Origin: Rhodospirillaceae bacterium
GTDB lineage: Bacteria > Pseudomonadota > Alphaproteobacteria > Rhodospirillales > Rhodospirillaceae
NCBI GenBank assembly: GCA_002737725.1
Contig: NSIP01000002.1
Span: 62,001 to 126,000, forward strand
Direction of reading: 5' to 3'
Length of the DNA stretch: 64,000 bases
Both the position numbers and the translations under genes were made by a program. This document shows positions 19,797-29,532 of the stretch, piece after piece (within the stretch, counting starts at the first letter, position 1; every line of letters starts with the position of its first letter). The notes beneath the pieces were generated by a model, which did not search any database, was not told the origin of the DNA, and saw only the letters and a program-made list of their open reading frames with translations.

Positions 19797-20366
19797 TTAA
19801 GTTGGAATCTGATCAATCAGCTCGCTGCTGACCAGGCTGATCATGATATCGATCAGTACAATCCCAAATGCCATTGAGGTTGTCACATTCAATGCCGTGC
19901 GTGCCAGGAACGTTCCATAAAATAGAAACAACCCCAAGATTAGAAAATTAAAAAATGCCGCCGCCTCACCGTCCAAGCCCCCGAAATCGACCAATAATGT
20001 CAGAGGCAACACCACCAGTCCGACCAACAACTGAAACCAGTTATAGGGAGCAATGTAAGTGAAATAGGCGCCGTCTTTGCCCAAAGCTCGGGTGACATAG
20101 AGCATCACGAATGGAAACAAGACCCAGGTCAGAACATAAGCCAACGTTTCCACGATCACGCTGATAGCCAATTCCGGAGTTGGATCGGCGGCCATATATA
20201 AAGCGGAAACGTGAATAAATTGCAGCGGCGCTAAAACAAGGGCCGGAAAGAACGAGCGCAAGAACCCGGCATAAGACTTTTCAAAAAACGACAGCCCGTC
20301 TGGCTCCAACGCTAACAACAAGCGCAGGCCTTTAAGCGCCTGGGCAAATCGTGCGGCGTCGATCAT
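19797..20366 (-). CDS. membrane protein of unknown function
   Basis: About 189 residues with four to five hydrophobic segments (FFPALVLAPLQFIHVSALYM, VIVETLAYVLTWVLFPFVML, LLVGLVVLPLTLLVDF, FFNFLILGLFLFYGTFL, and a C-terminal one). No catalytic motif is seen. The layout resembles Yip1-like proteins, but that is a weak likeness. The frame opens at a TTG (20390) that would overlap dapE; the ATG at 20366 gives a 10-base gap and is taken. It follows dapE on the same strand and probably shares its transcript. Confidence 0.6.
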   Translation of the reverse strand: MIDAARFAQALKGLRLLLALEPDGLSFFEKSYAGFLRSFFPALVLAPLQFIHVSALYMAADPTPELAISVIVETLAYVLTWVLFPFVMLYVTRALGKDGAYFTYIAPYNWFQLLVGLVVLPLTLLVDFGGLDGEAAAFFNFLILGLFLFYGTFLARTALNVTTSMAFGIVLIDIMISLVSSELIDQIPT

Positions 20367-20376
20367 GAGGGGGCGA

Positions 20377-21549
20377 TCATGTTGTCGCAAAATGGCGTTC
20401 GAGCATACGCCGATAAATCGCCGTGAGGTCGTCCAAGTCTTTCAAGGCACAACGCTCGTCGGCCTTATGCATCGTCAGTCCCACCATCCCCAGTTCAACA
20501 ACCGGGCAGACGTCTTTAATGAAGCGCGCGTCTGACGTCCCGCCCGTGGTGGATATTTCCGGTCTGCAGCCCGTGATGTCTTGGACTGCGGCAGCGACCA
20601 GCTCGCTCAACACGCCCGGTGGTGTGAGGAATGACTCGCCCGAGATGCGCGTTTCTAACTCGTAGTGTGCTCCTTGCGCGGCGGCATCAAGCGTGCTCTT
20701 CAGCCATGCTTTCAGATTCTCGCCGGTGTGCAGATCGTTGAAGCGGATATTGAAAGCCGCTCGCGTTGAGCCCGGAATCACGTTGGACGCTGTGTTGCCG
20801 ACATCAATCGTGGTGATCGCCAGTGTCGAGGCTTGAAAGTGTGCCGAGCCATTGTCCAAGGGCTTAGCGATCAAAGCGCCAAGCAATTTAATCAGATGTG
20901 GAATCGGGTTGTCTGCCAAGTGCGGATATGCCGAATGCCCCGCTGTGCCATATACGACCAGCTTGGCGGTTAGGCTGCCACGGCGGCCAATTTTTGCCAT
21001 GTCGCCGAGTTTTGTTTGGCTTGTGGGCTCGCCGACCACGCAGACGTCAATCTTTTCTCCGCGCGCCTTTAGCCAATCCAGCACTTTCTTGGTACCGTTG
21101 ATTGCATCGCCCTCTTCATCGCCCGTAATGAGTAAGCTAATGGAGCCATTGAACGATTTATGTTTCTCGGTGAACTGCGCGCTGGCCGCAACGAACGCTG
21201 CAATCGCGCACTTCATGTCCGATGCGCCGCGCCCATACAGGTAGCCATCAATCACATCGGCCTGAAAAGGCTCGGTTGTCCAACCTGAGCCGACTGGAAC
21301 AACGTCTGTGTGTCCCGCAAAGCAAAAATGAGGTGCTTGGTTGCCCAGGCGCGCATAGAGATTGCTGATCGGTGGCGCGCCGTCGTCTGCGAAGACAAGG
21401 CGATGGCATGTGAATCCCAGCTTGGTCAGCGCCGTTTGTAAAACATCCAACGCCCCTTCATCCAAGGGCGTAACGCTGGGGCGTCGAATCAGCGCGCGCG
21501 CCAACTCCAGCGGATGGCTCAGGGCGGAAAGGGTGGGGGCGTCGCTCAA
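20377..21549 (-). CDS. dapE: succinyl-diaminopimelate desuccinylase
   Basis: 390-residue M20 family metallopeptidase of the lysine and cell-wall diaminopimelate pathway, cutting N-succinyl-L,L-DAP. Zinc-site motifs are [11 protein letters not shown], then [12 protein letters not shown] with the bridging Asp, [14 protein letters not shown] with the catalytic Glu pair, and a late His in [20 protein letters not shown] is typical of DapE. The start is TTG, overlapping the dapD stop by two bases (TTGA), so the two successive enzymes are coupled. Confidence 0.96.
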   Translation of the reverse strand: MSDAPTLSALSHPLELARALIRRPSVTPLDEGALDVLQTALTKLGFTCHRLVFADDGAPPISNLYARLGNQAPHFCFAGHTDVVPVGSGWTTEPFQADVIDGYLYGRGASDMKCAIAAFVAASAQFTEKHKSFNGSISLLITGDEEGDAINGTKKVLDWLKARGEKIDVCVVGEPTSQTKLGDMAKIGRRGSLTAKLVVYGTAGHSAYPHLADNPIPHLIKLLGALIAKPLDNGSAHFQASTLAITTIDVGNTASNVIPGSTRAAFNIRFNDLHTGENLKAWLKSTLDAAAQGAHYELETRISGESFLTPPGVLSELVAAAVQDITGCRPEISTTGGTSDARFIKDVCPVVELGMVGLTMHKADERCALKDLDDLTAIYRRMLERHFATT

Positions 21550-22388
21550 TCGCGCAGCAGTTCGTTAATGGAGACCTTGGCCCGCGTCTTTGCATCGACA
21601 CGCTTCACGATGACCGCACAACCGAGCCCCGGCCCTGGCGATCCATCCGGCAAAGCTTTTCCTGGCAATGTGCCCGGCACAACCACGGCATGCGATGGGA
21701 CGCGGCCCATGAAAATTTCGCCGGTCGCGCGGTCGATAATTTTTGTCGATGCGCCGATAAACACCCCCATCGACAGCACCGCACCTTCTTCGACCACCAC
21801 ACCTTCGGCCACTTCCGAGCGTGCACCGATAAAACAATTGTCTTCGATGATCACAGGGCCTGCTTGCAGCGGCTCAAGAACGCCACCGATCCCGGCCCCT
21901 CCCGAGATGTGAACGTTCTTCCCAATTTGTGCGCAGCTGCCCACCGTCGCCCACGTATCGATCATGGTGCCGGTGTCCACAAAGGCCCCGAGATTGACAA
22001 AACTCGGCAGCAACACAACCCCGGGGGCAATATGCGCCGAGCGGCGCACGATGCTGCCGGGAACGGCGCGAAAACCTGCTTGCTTGAACTGGGCGGCTGA
22101 CCAGCCGTCGAACTTTGAGGGGACCTTGTCCCACCACGATGCGCCGCCCGGCGCACCCGAAATCGTGCCCATGTCATTGAGGCGGAACGACAGCAGTACG
22201 GCTTTTTTTAGCCACTGATTAACCACCCACTTTCCGTCGCGCTTTTCGGCGACTCGGAGCGTGCCCCCATCCAGCAAGTCCAAGGCTGAGCTAACCGCAT
22301 TGCGGTATTCGCCTTGCGTGGCGGCACTCAAGGTGTCGCGTGCATCCCAGGCCGACTCAACGGTCTTTTCTAAGCTATTGATATCCAT
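21546..22388 (-). CDS. dapD: tetrahydrodipicolinate N-succinyltransferase
   Basis: 280-residue succinyltransferase of lysine/DAP synthesis. The N-terminal helical domain precedes a left-handed beta helix built of hexapeptide repeats, with [40 protein letters not shown] and [19 protein letters not shown]. The length is normal for the family. It is the first gene of the minus-strand pair with dapE. In related genomes this pair usually follows the argB-nucleotidase block. Here a plus-strand PAS/DUF2336 insert separates them. Confidence 0.97.
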   Translation of the reverse strand: MDINSLEKTVESAWDARDTLSAATQGEYRNAVSSALDLLDGGTLRVAEKRDGKWVVNQWLKKAVLLSFRLNDMGTISGAPGGASWWDKVPSKFDGWSAAQFKQAGFRAVPGSIVRRSAHIAPGVVLLPSFVNLGAFVDTGTMIDTWATVGSCAQIGKNVHISGGAGIGGVLEPLQAGPVIIEDNCFIGARSEVAEGVVVEEGAVLSMGVFIGASTKIIDRATGEIFMGRVPSHAVVVPGTLPGKALPDGSPGPGLGCAVIVKRVDAKTRAKVSINELLRD

Positions 22389-22571
22389 GATACTTTAATG
22401 ATTTTCAGATGTTGCAGGAAGGCGTGCGCAAGATAGCGGCCATGGCCCTGGTGTCAACGCCGCAGGTTTCCTGGCTGAGGCGCGAGATACAGTGTCAGTT
22501 TGCGAACTCTCCTTTGACTCAAAACCATTCTCCAGGAATACCTAAGCAGTTGGAACATATGAGAAATCGCC

Positions 22572-23250
22572 ATGTTCCAGGCTGTCGCCCCGGCTGATTC
22601 TAACCCGGCATTGAACTCCCCAGAGCCAATCCCGCAGATTTCGCGGGCGGCTTTGCAGCGCCACGAAGAAGCGGTGTTAGAGATTGACCGGGCGGGGGGC
22701 GTCACAGCGCTTAACCCTTTGGCCACGCTCTTGCTGGCCAAGCTGGGAGTTCACGACCAAGTAGAATGTTTCGCAACTCGCGCTCCGAGCCATGAGTGAG
22801 GACCGCGCGCTCGTCGATCTCATGGATGTCGGAGAGAATGAGTCCGTTCAACACCTGCAAGCGACATTTATTTTAGTTGATGGCCGCGCGTCCGCATTTT
22901 GTTTTATGCGCGGCCTAACGCTTGATTACAGTCTCCTCCGGGCCTTGGTTTATAGCCGACGGCGGTATCGTGACTTCGTTGAAATCTCGAGTGACTTTAC
23001 CTGGGAGACGGGCGCTGATCGCCGATTTTCCTATGTCACGCCGCATGGTGCCTTGGGGTTTAGCGCCGATGATATGCTGATGATAGAGCCTGCTCGGCCA
23101 CTTGCGCCTGAGTCTGCCAATGCGAATCCGTTTTTCACCATAGATCGTTTAGAGCACCAAGAGTCTTGGCCGCGCCGCCGCGATGGGCAAACCGCATGCA
23201 TGGTGGTGAGCGCCTTACCCTTGATTGACGTCAATGGCGTATGGCGTTAG
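22572..23250 (+). pseudogene. PAS-PAS domain protein, frameshifted and cut short
   Basis: Two overlapping frames together spell parts of two PAS domains. The first (22572-22799) has AVLEIDRAGGVTALNPLATL, the first half of a PAS fold, and then stops. The second (22792-23250), in another frame, starts MSEDRALVDLMDVGENES, the second half of that fold. It then runs into a second PAS domain (RRYRDFVEISSDFTWETGAD, SYVTPHGALGFSADDM) and stops at DVNGVWR, where a PAS domain would still continue. The break in the middle of one fold suggests a frameshift near 22750-22795. The two frames could instead be real coupled ORFs with an 8-base overlap. Confidence 0.6.
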
Positions 23251-24407
23251 CGCGCCAAATTGATCTTGAGCCAGAAATTTTATTCTTTCTTGACCGCGAC
23301 GAAGAGGCCTCGGTGCATCGAATCGCTGCGGTCAATGCGGCCACGCCCGACAAGGCATCGTTGATCTTAGCTGCAGATGACGAATGCGATATTCGCGCCG
23401 AGCTGGCCATGTGGATTGGGCGGATTGTCCCTGGCTTTGACAAAACAGATTCCGATAAAACCTGGCGAACCGTCCACCAGGTATTGATGATGCTTGTCCG
23501 CGATCAATTGCCGCGCATGCGGCGTGTTCTGTCTGAAGCTCTGAAGTGCGTTCCTGACGCGGCTCACGATATTATCGCACAGCTTGCGCGTGACGCGGAA
23601 ACGGCCGTTGCCGGCCCGGTGTTGGAATTCTCTCCGGTCCTTACCGACGAAGACTTGGTTGATGTTATCCATGGCAGTCCGCTCACCGCATCGTTGATCG
23701 CGATTTCTAAGCGCGTTAACGTTGGCGAGGAAGTCTCCAATGTCATTGTTGATACGGCTGATGTCGATGCAATTGCGGCTCTGTTGAATAACCAAAGCGC
23801 GCAGATTCGCGAGGCAACGCTGGACGCTATTATTGATGCAGTCCCTGTGTTTCCATTGTGGCACGAACCCTTGGTGCAACGCCGTCAATTGCCCGGACGT
23901 GCGGTACTGCCCATTGCAGATTTTGTTGCTGATTCCTTGCTGAAGAAACTCGCGGCGCGCAAAGATTTTGATGAGTCGGTAACGGCTGCACTTGCTCATA
24001 TTGTGCGCCAGAAACTGACGCGTGAAGACGGCGGCCTGTCGCTCACGCCCGGCCCCCTGTCGGTTGCGCTCGACCCAGTAGCTCTCAAGGCGGCGACCGG
24101 GCGTGCGAGTGATTTAGCCAAGGCTGAAAAGCTCACGACCTCATCTATTATGCTTCTGGCTCAGGATGGTTTGACATCCATGATGCTTGCTTCACTGGCT
24201 GTCAAAGCTGAGATCCCGGTCGAAGCTGTGAAGGAGGTTGTTCAATCCGCAAGTGCCAAGGGAATGCTGGCTATCGCCTGGGTGGGTAACTTTACTGCTG
24301 ATCAGGCAAAAATCTTGCAGCTCAAGATTGCGCGAGTGATACCGAACCATGCCATCAAGCCAAAAAGAGATAGCTGGTTTGACGCCACCGAGGCCGAAAT
24401 GGAATAG
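23241..24407 (+). CDS. DUF2336 domain protein
   Basis: 388 residues with helical-repeat features of the DUF2336 family common in Rhodospirillales and other alphaproteobacteria: LEPEILFFLDRDEEASVHRI, AAVNAATPDKASLILAADDE, then a middle helical repeat (FSPVLTDEDLVDVIHGSP), ALLNNQSAQIREATLDAIID, and a C-terminal helical region. The family role is unknown, possibly as a scaffold in signalling. The start overlaps the end of the PAS remnant by 10 bases. A stop lies five codons upstream in this frame, so the N-terminus, which seems about 20 residues shorter than usual, may have been lost with the PAS gene damage. Confidence 0.72.
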   Translation: MALARQIDLEPEILFFLDRDEEASVHRIAAVNAATPDKASLILAADDECDIRAELAMWIGRIVPGFDKTDSDKTWRTVHQVLMMLVRDQLPRMRRVLSEALKCVPDAAHDIIAQLARDAETAVAGPVLEFSPVLTDEDLVDVIHGSPLTASLIAISKRVNVGEEVSNVIVDTADVDAIAALLNNQSAQIREATLDAIIDAVPVFPLWHEPLVQRRQLPGRAVLPIADFVADSLLKKLAARKDFDESVTAALAHIVRQKLTREDGGLSLTPGPLSVALDPVALKAATGRASDLAKAEKLTTSSIMLLAQDGLTSMMLASLAVKAEIPVEAVKEVVQSASAKGMLAIAWVGNFTADQAKILQLKIARVIPNHAIKPKRDSWFDATEAEME

Positions 24408-24464
24408 CAACTGAATATGTTCAAAGACGCAAGTTCGCGGTATCGCGCCTCGGCCTAAGGATTT

Positions 24465-25124
24465 TCAGAGTGTGCGCGCCGTTGTCTCTAACCACATCGT
24501 CAGATTTTCCGTCAGATGTTGGCAATGATCGTGATTGCCGGTGTCGATATGCACCGGCGTGGGGTGTTTCACCCAAATCGTTGTCATACCAAGGTCTGCT
24601 GCTGGTTTGAGATTCGCGCTGGAGTCTTCGAACATGGCCGCGCTGTTCGCGTGAATGGCGTGCTCGCGAATCATTTTTTGATAGGGTTCGGCGTTTGGCT
24701 TTGGCAGATACTCCGCTGATCGAATATCGAAGATGGCCTCCATCAAATGGCTAATCTCAAGACGGTCCATCACGCGCTCGGCATGATAGGCGGTAGCATT
24801 CGTGAAAACGAATTTCCGCCCCGGTAGCGATTCAATGGCTTTGGCGAGCCTGTGATCAGCATCAAGAATGTCGTGATCAATATCGTGGACGAAATCTAAA
24901 AAAGTATCGGGGTCAGTCGCATGATTGAGCATCAATCCGCGTAATGTCGTGCCGTGAGCATGGAAGTATTTCTTTTGCAGCGTATAGGCCTCGGCAAGCG
25001 TGAGGCCCAACTCACGCGCGATAAACGATTTCATGCGCGCATCAATCTGGCCAAAGACCCCCGTGCTCGCGCTGTAAAGCGTATTATCGAGGTCAAAAAT
25101 CCAGGTGTCGATGAGCGATTTCAT
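24465..25124 (-). CDS. HAD-type pyrimidine 5'-nucleotidase
   Basis: 219-residue haloacid-dehalogenase-superfamily hydrolase. Motif I is [10 protein letters not shown] with the nucleophilic Asp and the DxD acid; motif II is KFVFTNAT; motif III has the Lys in [12 protein letters not shown]; motif IV is [12 protein letters not shown]. This is the pattern of the alphaproteobacterial pyrimidine 5'-nucleotidase group (SDT1-like), which removes phosphate from UMP/CMP or similar. The ATG overlaps the argB stop (ATGA). It is the usual partner of argB in this operon. Confidence 0.88.
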   Translation of the reverse strand: MKSLIDTWIFDLDNTLYSASTGVFGQIDARMKSFIARELGLTLAEAYTLQKKYFHAHGTTLRGLMLNHATDPDTFLDFVHDIDHDILDADHRLAKAIESLPGRKFVFTNATAYHAERVMDRLEISHLMEAIFDIRSAEYLPKPNAEPYQKMIREHAIHANSAAMFEDSSANLKPAADLGMTTIWVKHPTPVHIDTGNHDHCQHLTENLTMWLETTARTL

Positions 25125-26029
25125 TTCGCTTTAATTAAGGTGCCCGCGCCCGTCGGCGTAAAGAGCTCCAGAAGCACGGCATGTGCAACCCGGCCGTCCA
25201 TAATCACAGCCGCTTCAACGCCTTGTGCAACGGCATCCAGGCAAGTTTGGACCTTGGGGATCATCCCGTCCGTGATTGTGCCCGTCTGCATTAAGGTCTT
25301 CGCGCGCTCCACGGTCATTTCTTTGATCAATCGGCCTGTGTCATCAAGCACGCCGGCCACGTCGGTTAGCATTAAAAGTCGTACGGCGCCCACGGCTGCG
25401 GCTACAGCCCCTGCCGCAGTGTCGGCATTGATGTTGTAGGTCTCGCCAGCCGGTCCCACGCCGATGGGTGCAATGACAGGAATAATGTCGGACTTCTCGA
25501 AAGTATCGAGAATGTGCGGATTGATTTCAGTCGGCTCGCCCACATAGCCAAGGTCTAAGATTTTTTCGATGTTCGAGCCTGGGTCGCGCTTGGTGCGGCG
25601 CAATTTCTGCGCCCGAATCAAGTTACCGTCTTTACCCGACATGCCCACGGCAAACCCGCCAGCGCGATTGATGGCGGTGACGATTTGTTTGTTGATCGAG
25701 CCGCACAGCACCATTTCAACAATATCGACGGTGTCAGCGTCCGTGACACGCAAGCCATCGATGAATGAGCTTTTGATCTTTAACCGCTCAAGCATAGCCC
25801 CAATCTGTGGGCCGCCGCCATGAACGACGATGGGGTTAATGCCGACTTGTTTGAGCAGCACGATATCGCGGGCAAAATTCTGTGCAACCGAGTCATCGCC
25901 CATGGCGTGCCCGCCGTATTTGACCACGACCGTTTCCCCGGCGTGTTCGCGCATGTATGGCAACGCATCGGCCAGAACACCGGCTTTGGCCAGCCAATCA
26001 TCAGTCGGGGGTATGCGTTCGCGGTTCAT
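25121..26029 (-). CDS. argB: acetylglutamate kinase
   Basis: 302-residue amino-acid kinase, the second step of arginine synthesis, phosphorylating N-acetylglutamate. Motifs: [13 protein letters not shown] near residue 35 (nucleotide-binding Lys), [12 protein letters not shown] (substrate), and [17 protein letters not shown] near residue 195. [13 protein letters not shown] near the C-terminus carries the ATP-binding Lys. It is part of the operon running down from rpmH, the standard alphaproteobacterial order. Confidence 0.97.
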   Translation of the reverse strand: MNRERIPPTDDWLAKAGVLADALPYMREHAGETVVVKYGGHAMGDDSVAQNFARDIVLLKQVGINPIVVHGGGPQIGAMLERLKIKSSFIDGLRVTDADTVDIVEMVLCGSINKQIVTAINRAGGFAVGMSGKDGNLIRAQKLRRTKRDPGSNIEKILDLGYVGEPTEINPHILDTFEKSDIIPVIAPIGVGPAGETYNINADTAAGAVAAAVGAVRLLMLTDVAGVLDDTGRLIKEMTVERAKTLMQTGTITDGMIPKVQTCLDAVAQGVEAAVIMDGRVAHAVLLELFTPTGAGTLIKAK

Positions 26030-26089
26030 TGTTGGTCCTCGGTCTCAGGCGACTTCTTCGCGCCTATCAGGTTCGGGTGTTGCTAACAC

Positions 26090-26731
26090 CTACTCTGGCA
26101 AGGCTAACTCTGACAAGGCGGCACGTAGCTCGGGCAGGCCGGTGGCCTCAACCGAACTTGTATCAAGGATGACGGGGTGCGCGGCGACGTGTTTGGCCGC
26201 CGACCCCGCGACGCTCTCACGACAACGCGCCAGTTCAGCAGGTTTAATTTTATCAGTTTTGGTCAGCACGATTTGGTAATTGACGGCCGATTCGTCCATC
26301 ATGCACATAATATCTTCGTCTTGCGGTTTTAGGCCGTGACGGCTGTCAATCAGCACATAGGCCCGGCGCAGTTGGGTGCGGCCCTTGAGAAAACGCTTAA
26401 TGAACAAAGCCCAAACCGTGGCCTTGTCTTTCGGGGCCTGGGCGTAGCCATAGCCTGGCAAGTCGACCAGCATGAGCCGTCCACCCAGGTCGAAAAAGTT
26501 GATTTCCTGGGTACGTCCTGGGGTGTTGGAAACACGCGCAAGCTGTCGCTGCCCCACCAGGGCGTTGATTAAACTCGACTTGCCGACGTTCGAGCGCCCA
26601 GCAAACGCAACCTCGGGCAAGCTGGTAATCGGAAGTGTGTCTTCCGACAATGCGCCAGTCACAAAAGCAATCGGCCGGATGAACAGCCTGTGGCCATAAG
26701 CGAGGGCCGCTTGTTCGTCTGCCTTGGTCAC
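26090..26731 (-). CDS. engB: ribosome biogenesis GTPase YihA/YsxC
   Basis: 213-residue small GTPase needed for large ribosomal subunit assembly. G1 is AGRSNVGKSSLINAL near residue 45, G2/G3 are TPGRTQEINF and LVDLPGYGYA, and G4 is LTKTDK. Starts at GTG, directly abutting the yidC stop with no spacer. The family's usual Arg-rich loop and length are present. Confidence 0.97.
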   Translation of the reverse strand: MTKADEQAALAYGHRLFIRPIAFVTGALSEDTLPITSLPEVAFAGRSNVGKSSLINALVGQRQLARVSNTPGRTQEINFFDLGGRLMLVDLPGYGYAQAPKDKATVWALFIKRFLKGRTQLRRAYVLIDSRHGLKPQDEDIMCMMDESAVNYQIVLTKTDKIKPAELARCRESVAGSAAKHVAAHPVILDTSSVEATGLPELRAALSELALPE

Positions 26732-28441
26732 CTAAATCTTAACGCCCATACGGCGCATGATGACCCATTGCTGCAGAATACCAAGGATGTTGCTCCACGC
26801 CCAGTAGATCACGAGGCCAGCGGGGAATGTGGCCAGCATATAGGTGAACACAAATGGGAAGATCATGAACACCTTGGCTTGGATGGGGTCGGCCGGCTGC
26901 GGGTTCATTTTTTGTTGCAGCCACATGGTCACGCCCATGATCAGCGGCCAGATCCCGATGTGCAGGAAACTGGGCATGGTGAATGGGATAAGCCCAAACA
27001 AGGTGAAAATGTTGGTGGGGTCCATGGCCGAAAGATCGTGAATCCAGCCATAAAACGGCGCATGACGCATTTCAATGCTGACGAACAGGACTTTATAAAG
27101 CGCAAAGAACACGGGGATTTGAATCACAATGGGAAGGCACCCAGACAAGGGGTTGGCTTTCTCGCGCTTGTAAAGTTCCATCATTTCTTGGTTTAGGCGT
27201 GTGCGGTCATTGGCAAAGCGCTCCTGCAATTTTTGCATCTCAGGCTGCAGCTTTTTCAGTTTGCTCATGGCGGCGAACTGCTTGTTAGCCAGCGGGAACA
27301 TCAAGCCACGCAGCAGCACCGTGAAGCCCAAGATCGCTAGGCCGAAGTTACCCAAAAAGTCTTTCATCCAGTTCAGGATGTAAAAGAACGGATAGGTGAG
27401 GAAATAAAACCAGCCGAAATCGATAGCCAAATCCATGCGTGCGATACCAAGGCTTTCAGTATAGCCATCCAGCAAGCCCACTTCTTTCGCGCCAGCAAAG
27501 ACGTATGATTTGATGGTTTTTCTCTCGTTCGGGGCGATGGTGATGGGTTCGCCACGCAGGTCCGTTTGGTAACGCTCGCGTCCATTGACGGTGGCGTAAT
27601 TAAACGTCGCGTCGATCTTCAGTGTTTGGTCGAACGCCAGTGCCGTGAGCCAGTATTTATCGGTAATGCCAATCCAGCCGCCGGTGGATTGCTCGATCAC
27701 GCGCTGTTCTTTTTTCAGGTCGTCGTATTTCATTTCCTTCAGCGTGCTGTTGAACACGCCCAGGGGGCCTTCGTGGAGGATGAAGAATCCCTCTGTCTTG
27801 GGCGTATCGAGGCGCGCAATCAAACCATAGGGATAAATCGTAGCGGCCTGCGCGCCGATGTTCTCGACAGTCTGCTCGACAATAAACATATAATCTTTGT
27901 CGGCGCTGATGGTCTTGGTGAAGCGCAAACCTGCCCCGTTGTCCCAGGTCAATACGGTCGGCGTGGATTCGGTCAACGCCTTGCCGCTCTCTTGTGCAGT
28001 CCACAGCGTTGTCGCGTTGGGCAGCCTCAGATTCGTGTCAGCCGACAACCACCCCATTTCAACGAAGTAAGGTTTTGTTGCGGTCATGGGTGAAAGCAAA
28101 TCAATGGGCGGGCTCGTGGGGTCGATGGTCTCGCGGTATTTCGTCAAGGTTACGTCGTCAAATCGTGACCCAATCAGCGAGAGCGAGCCCTTAATGTGCG
28201 GCGTTTCAATGCTCACGCGCGGGCTCTCGATCACTGGCTCTGGTGTCGCGACAAGCGCGTTCGTGGGCGGCGCACCAACTCCTACTTCAGGTGTGGTCCC
28301 GGGCATTGCCGGTGGGGGCGTCACGGCCTCGGCGGTGACAGCTGGTCTTGGCACAGGCGTTGGCGCGAAGAACATCTCCCAGCCCAGGAGAATCAGCAGC
28401 GAGAGCGACGCCGCGAGAAGAATGTTTTTATTGTCACCCAT
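26732..28441 (-). CDS. yidC: membrane protein insertase YidC
   Basis: 569-residue inner-membrane insertase that integrates membrane proteins with or without SecYEG. An N-terminal helix (NILLAASLSLLILLGWEMFF) is followed by a large periplasmic beta domain (about 30-330) and then the conserved five-helix core with YFLTYPFFYILNWMKDFLG, the C1 region KLKKLQPEMQKLQERFANDR, NPLSGCLPIVIQIPVFFALY, and a C-terminal membrane segment FPAGLVIYWAWSNIL. The ATG at 28441 (MGDNKN) is the normal start; the frame is open further upstream to 28570. Confidence 0.97.
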   Translation of the reverse strand: MGDNKNILLAASLSLLILLGWEMFFAPTPVPRPAVTAEAVTPPPAMPGTTPEVGVGAPPTNALVATPEPVIESPRVSIETPHIKGSLSLIGSRFDDVTLTKYRETIDPTSPPIDLLSPMTATKPYFVEMGWLSADTNLRLPNATTLWTAQESGKALTESTPTVLTWDNGAGLRFTKTISADKDYMFIVEQTVENIGAQAATIYPYGLIARLDTPKTEGFFILHEGPLGVFNSTLKEMKYDDLKKEQRVIEQSTGGWIGITDKYWLTALAFDQTLKIDATFNYATVNGRERYQTDLRGEPITIAPNERKTIKSYVFAGAKEVGLLDGYTESLGIARMDLAIDFGWFYFLTYPFFYILNWMKDFLGNFGLAILGFTVLLRGLMFPLANKQFAAMSKLKKLQPEMQKLQERFANDRTRLNQEMMELYKREKANPLSGCLPIVIQIPVFFALYKVLFVSIEMRHAPFYGWIHDLSAMDPTNIFTLFGLIPFTMPSFLHIGIWPLIMGVTMWLQQKMNPQPADPIQAKVFMIFPFVFTYMLATFPAGLVIYWAWSNILGILQQWVIMRRMGVKI

Positions 28442-28451
28442 TTGCGTGCGT

Positions 28452-28745
28452 CTAAACCGTTGGGGTTGGTGAGGGATGAGAATCGCAATGTCCGTGAGCC
28501 GAACAATCGTGAGCATGAAAGTCAGGAACGGGGTCGAATCCAGAGCCGCCCCAAGGATGGCAGCGGGCAATTCGTTTTAAGCCCAGCCACGCGCCTGATG
28601 CCGGGCCATGCTTTAGGATCGATTCGGCGGTGTAGTGCGAACACGACGGCGTATAGCGGCAGACAGGCCCAATCAACGGCGAGAGCGTCCATTGATAGAT
28701 CTTGATCAAGCCCCGCATCAGAAAGCTCACACATGATTTGATCAT
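28452..28745 (-). CDS. yidD: membrane protein insertion efficiency factor YidD
   Basis: 97-residue peripheral membrane protein that assists YidC. Its signature is intact: [32 protein letters not shown] and [17 protein letters not shown]. Invariant Cys residues are present. It overlaps rnpA by 4 bases and sits 10 bases before yidC, the almost universal order rpmH-rnpA-yidD-yidC. The His/Pro-rich tail beyond the core is variable in the family. Confidence 0.96.
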   Translation of the reverse strand: MIKSCVSFLMRGLIKIYQWTLSPLIGPVCRYTPSCSHYTAESILKHGPASGAWLGLKRIARCHPWGGSGFDPVPDFHAHDCSAHGHCDSHPSPTPTV

Positions 28746-29131
28746 GGTGCGGCGGCCAAATCTGATTGCCGCTGCGCAAGTTGACGAACCACGCGGTCTG
28801 CGGCTTTGCTCAATTCCGTTCTCATGGTGGCAAAGTCCCGCGAAACCGCGCTATGGCGCGCAACCAAAACCAGATCGACGGTTTGATCTGTCATCGCACT
28901 CAGTGCCAAATCCACGGCTGCCCGCAGGCGACGTTTCGCGCGGTTGCGAACAACGGCATTGCCGATTTTGCGACTGGCCGTGAACCCAACCCGAAGCCGC
29001 TTACGTTTTGTCGAGTCGGGCGTCTGGGCTGCGCCTTGTATTAAAAATGCAGGCGTCCCCTGGCGAATGCCTTGTGCGGCAACGCGGAGGAAATCGCTTC
29101 GTTCTGGTAGACGGCCCCAGGCTCTGCCCAT
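28742..29131 (-). CDS. rnpA: ribonuclease P protein component
   Basis: 129-residue basic protein that binds RNase P RNA and helps mature tRNA 5' ends. The family signature is [20 protein letters not shown] near residue 47, followed by RRLRAA. It starts 29 bases after rpmH, with which it is normally cotranscribed. The length is typical. Confidence 0.95.
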   Translation of the reverse strand: MGRAWGRLPERSDFLRVAAQGIRQGTPAFLIQGAAQTPDSTKRKRLRVGFTASRKIGNAVVRNRAKRRLRAAVDLALSAMTDQTVDLVLVARHSAVSRDFATMRTELSKAADRVVRQLAQRQSDLAAAP

Positions 29132-29160
29132 GGCAATACTCCCAGGCAGCAGCCGGGCGG

Positions 29161-29295
29161 TTAAGCCGACAGGCGCTTGCGGCCTTTGGCACGGCGGTTG
29201 GCCAAAACCTTACGGCCGCCAACGGTCGACATGCGTGATCGGAAGCCGTGGCGGCGTTTACGCACCAGTTTGCTGGGTTGATACGTGCGTTTCAC
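29161..29295 (-). CDS. rpmH: 50S ribosomal protein L34
   Basis: A 44-residue basic protein beginning at [23 protein letters not shown], then [20 protein letters not shown], ending LSA. This is the full L34 of the large ribosomal subunit. GGAG (29306-29309 on the complement) gives a ribosome site. It is the first gene of the rpmH-rnpA-yidD-yidC-engB-argB operon, preceded by a promoter and a hairpin with a T run in its leader. Confidence 0.97.
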   Translation of the reverse strand: MKRTYQPSKLVRKRRHGFRSRMSTVGGRKVLANRRAKGRKRLSA

Positions 29296-29317
29296 GTTGA
29301 GAACTCCGGAGAATCAG

Positions 29318-29353
29318 AAAAAAAGACACCCCACCCATCAAAGGCGAGGCGTC
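29318..29353 (-). terminator. intrinsic terminator-like hairpin in the rpmH leader
   Basis: On the complement, GACGCC and an inner CGCC can pair with GGTG and GGTGTC (with G-U pairs), and the stem is followed directly by seven Ts. It lies between the likely rpmH promoter and the rpmH start, so it could act as a leader attenuator. It could instead end an upstream short RNA. Folding was judged by eye. Confidence 0.5.
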
Positions 29354-29373
29354 CCATACTTTAAGGTGGGCGG

Positions 29374-29402
29374 TGTATACGGGCCTCGCGTCCCAGTGTC
29401 AA
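29374..29402 (-). promoter_or_regulatory. sigma-70-type promoter for the rpmH operon
   Basis: On the complement, TTGACA (29402-29397) and TATACA (29379-29374) are separated by exactly 17 bases. The -35 box is a perfect match and the -10 box matches at four of six positions. Transcription would start near 29367, giving a leader of about 70 bases before rpmH. Confidence 0.6.
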
Positions 29403-29532
29403 ATGAAAGGGCAGGCTATAAGGGTATAAAACGGCTGATTTTAGCCATTTTAAAGGGCTTCTCAGGCAGTTTGAGGTGCTTTCCAGGCATTTGGTTCATT
29501 TCTGCCCTACCACCGGCTAGGATCATAGGATC

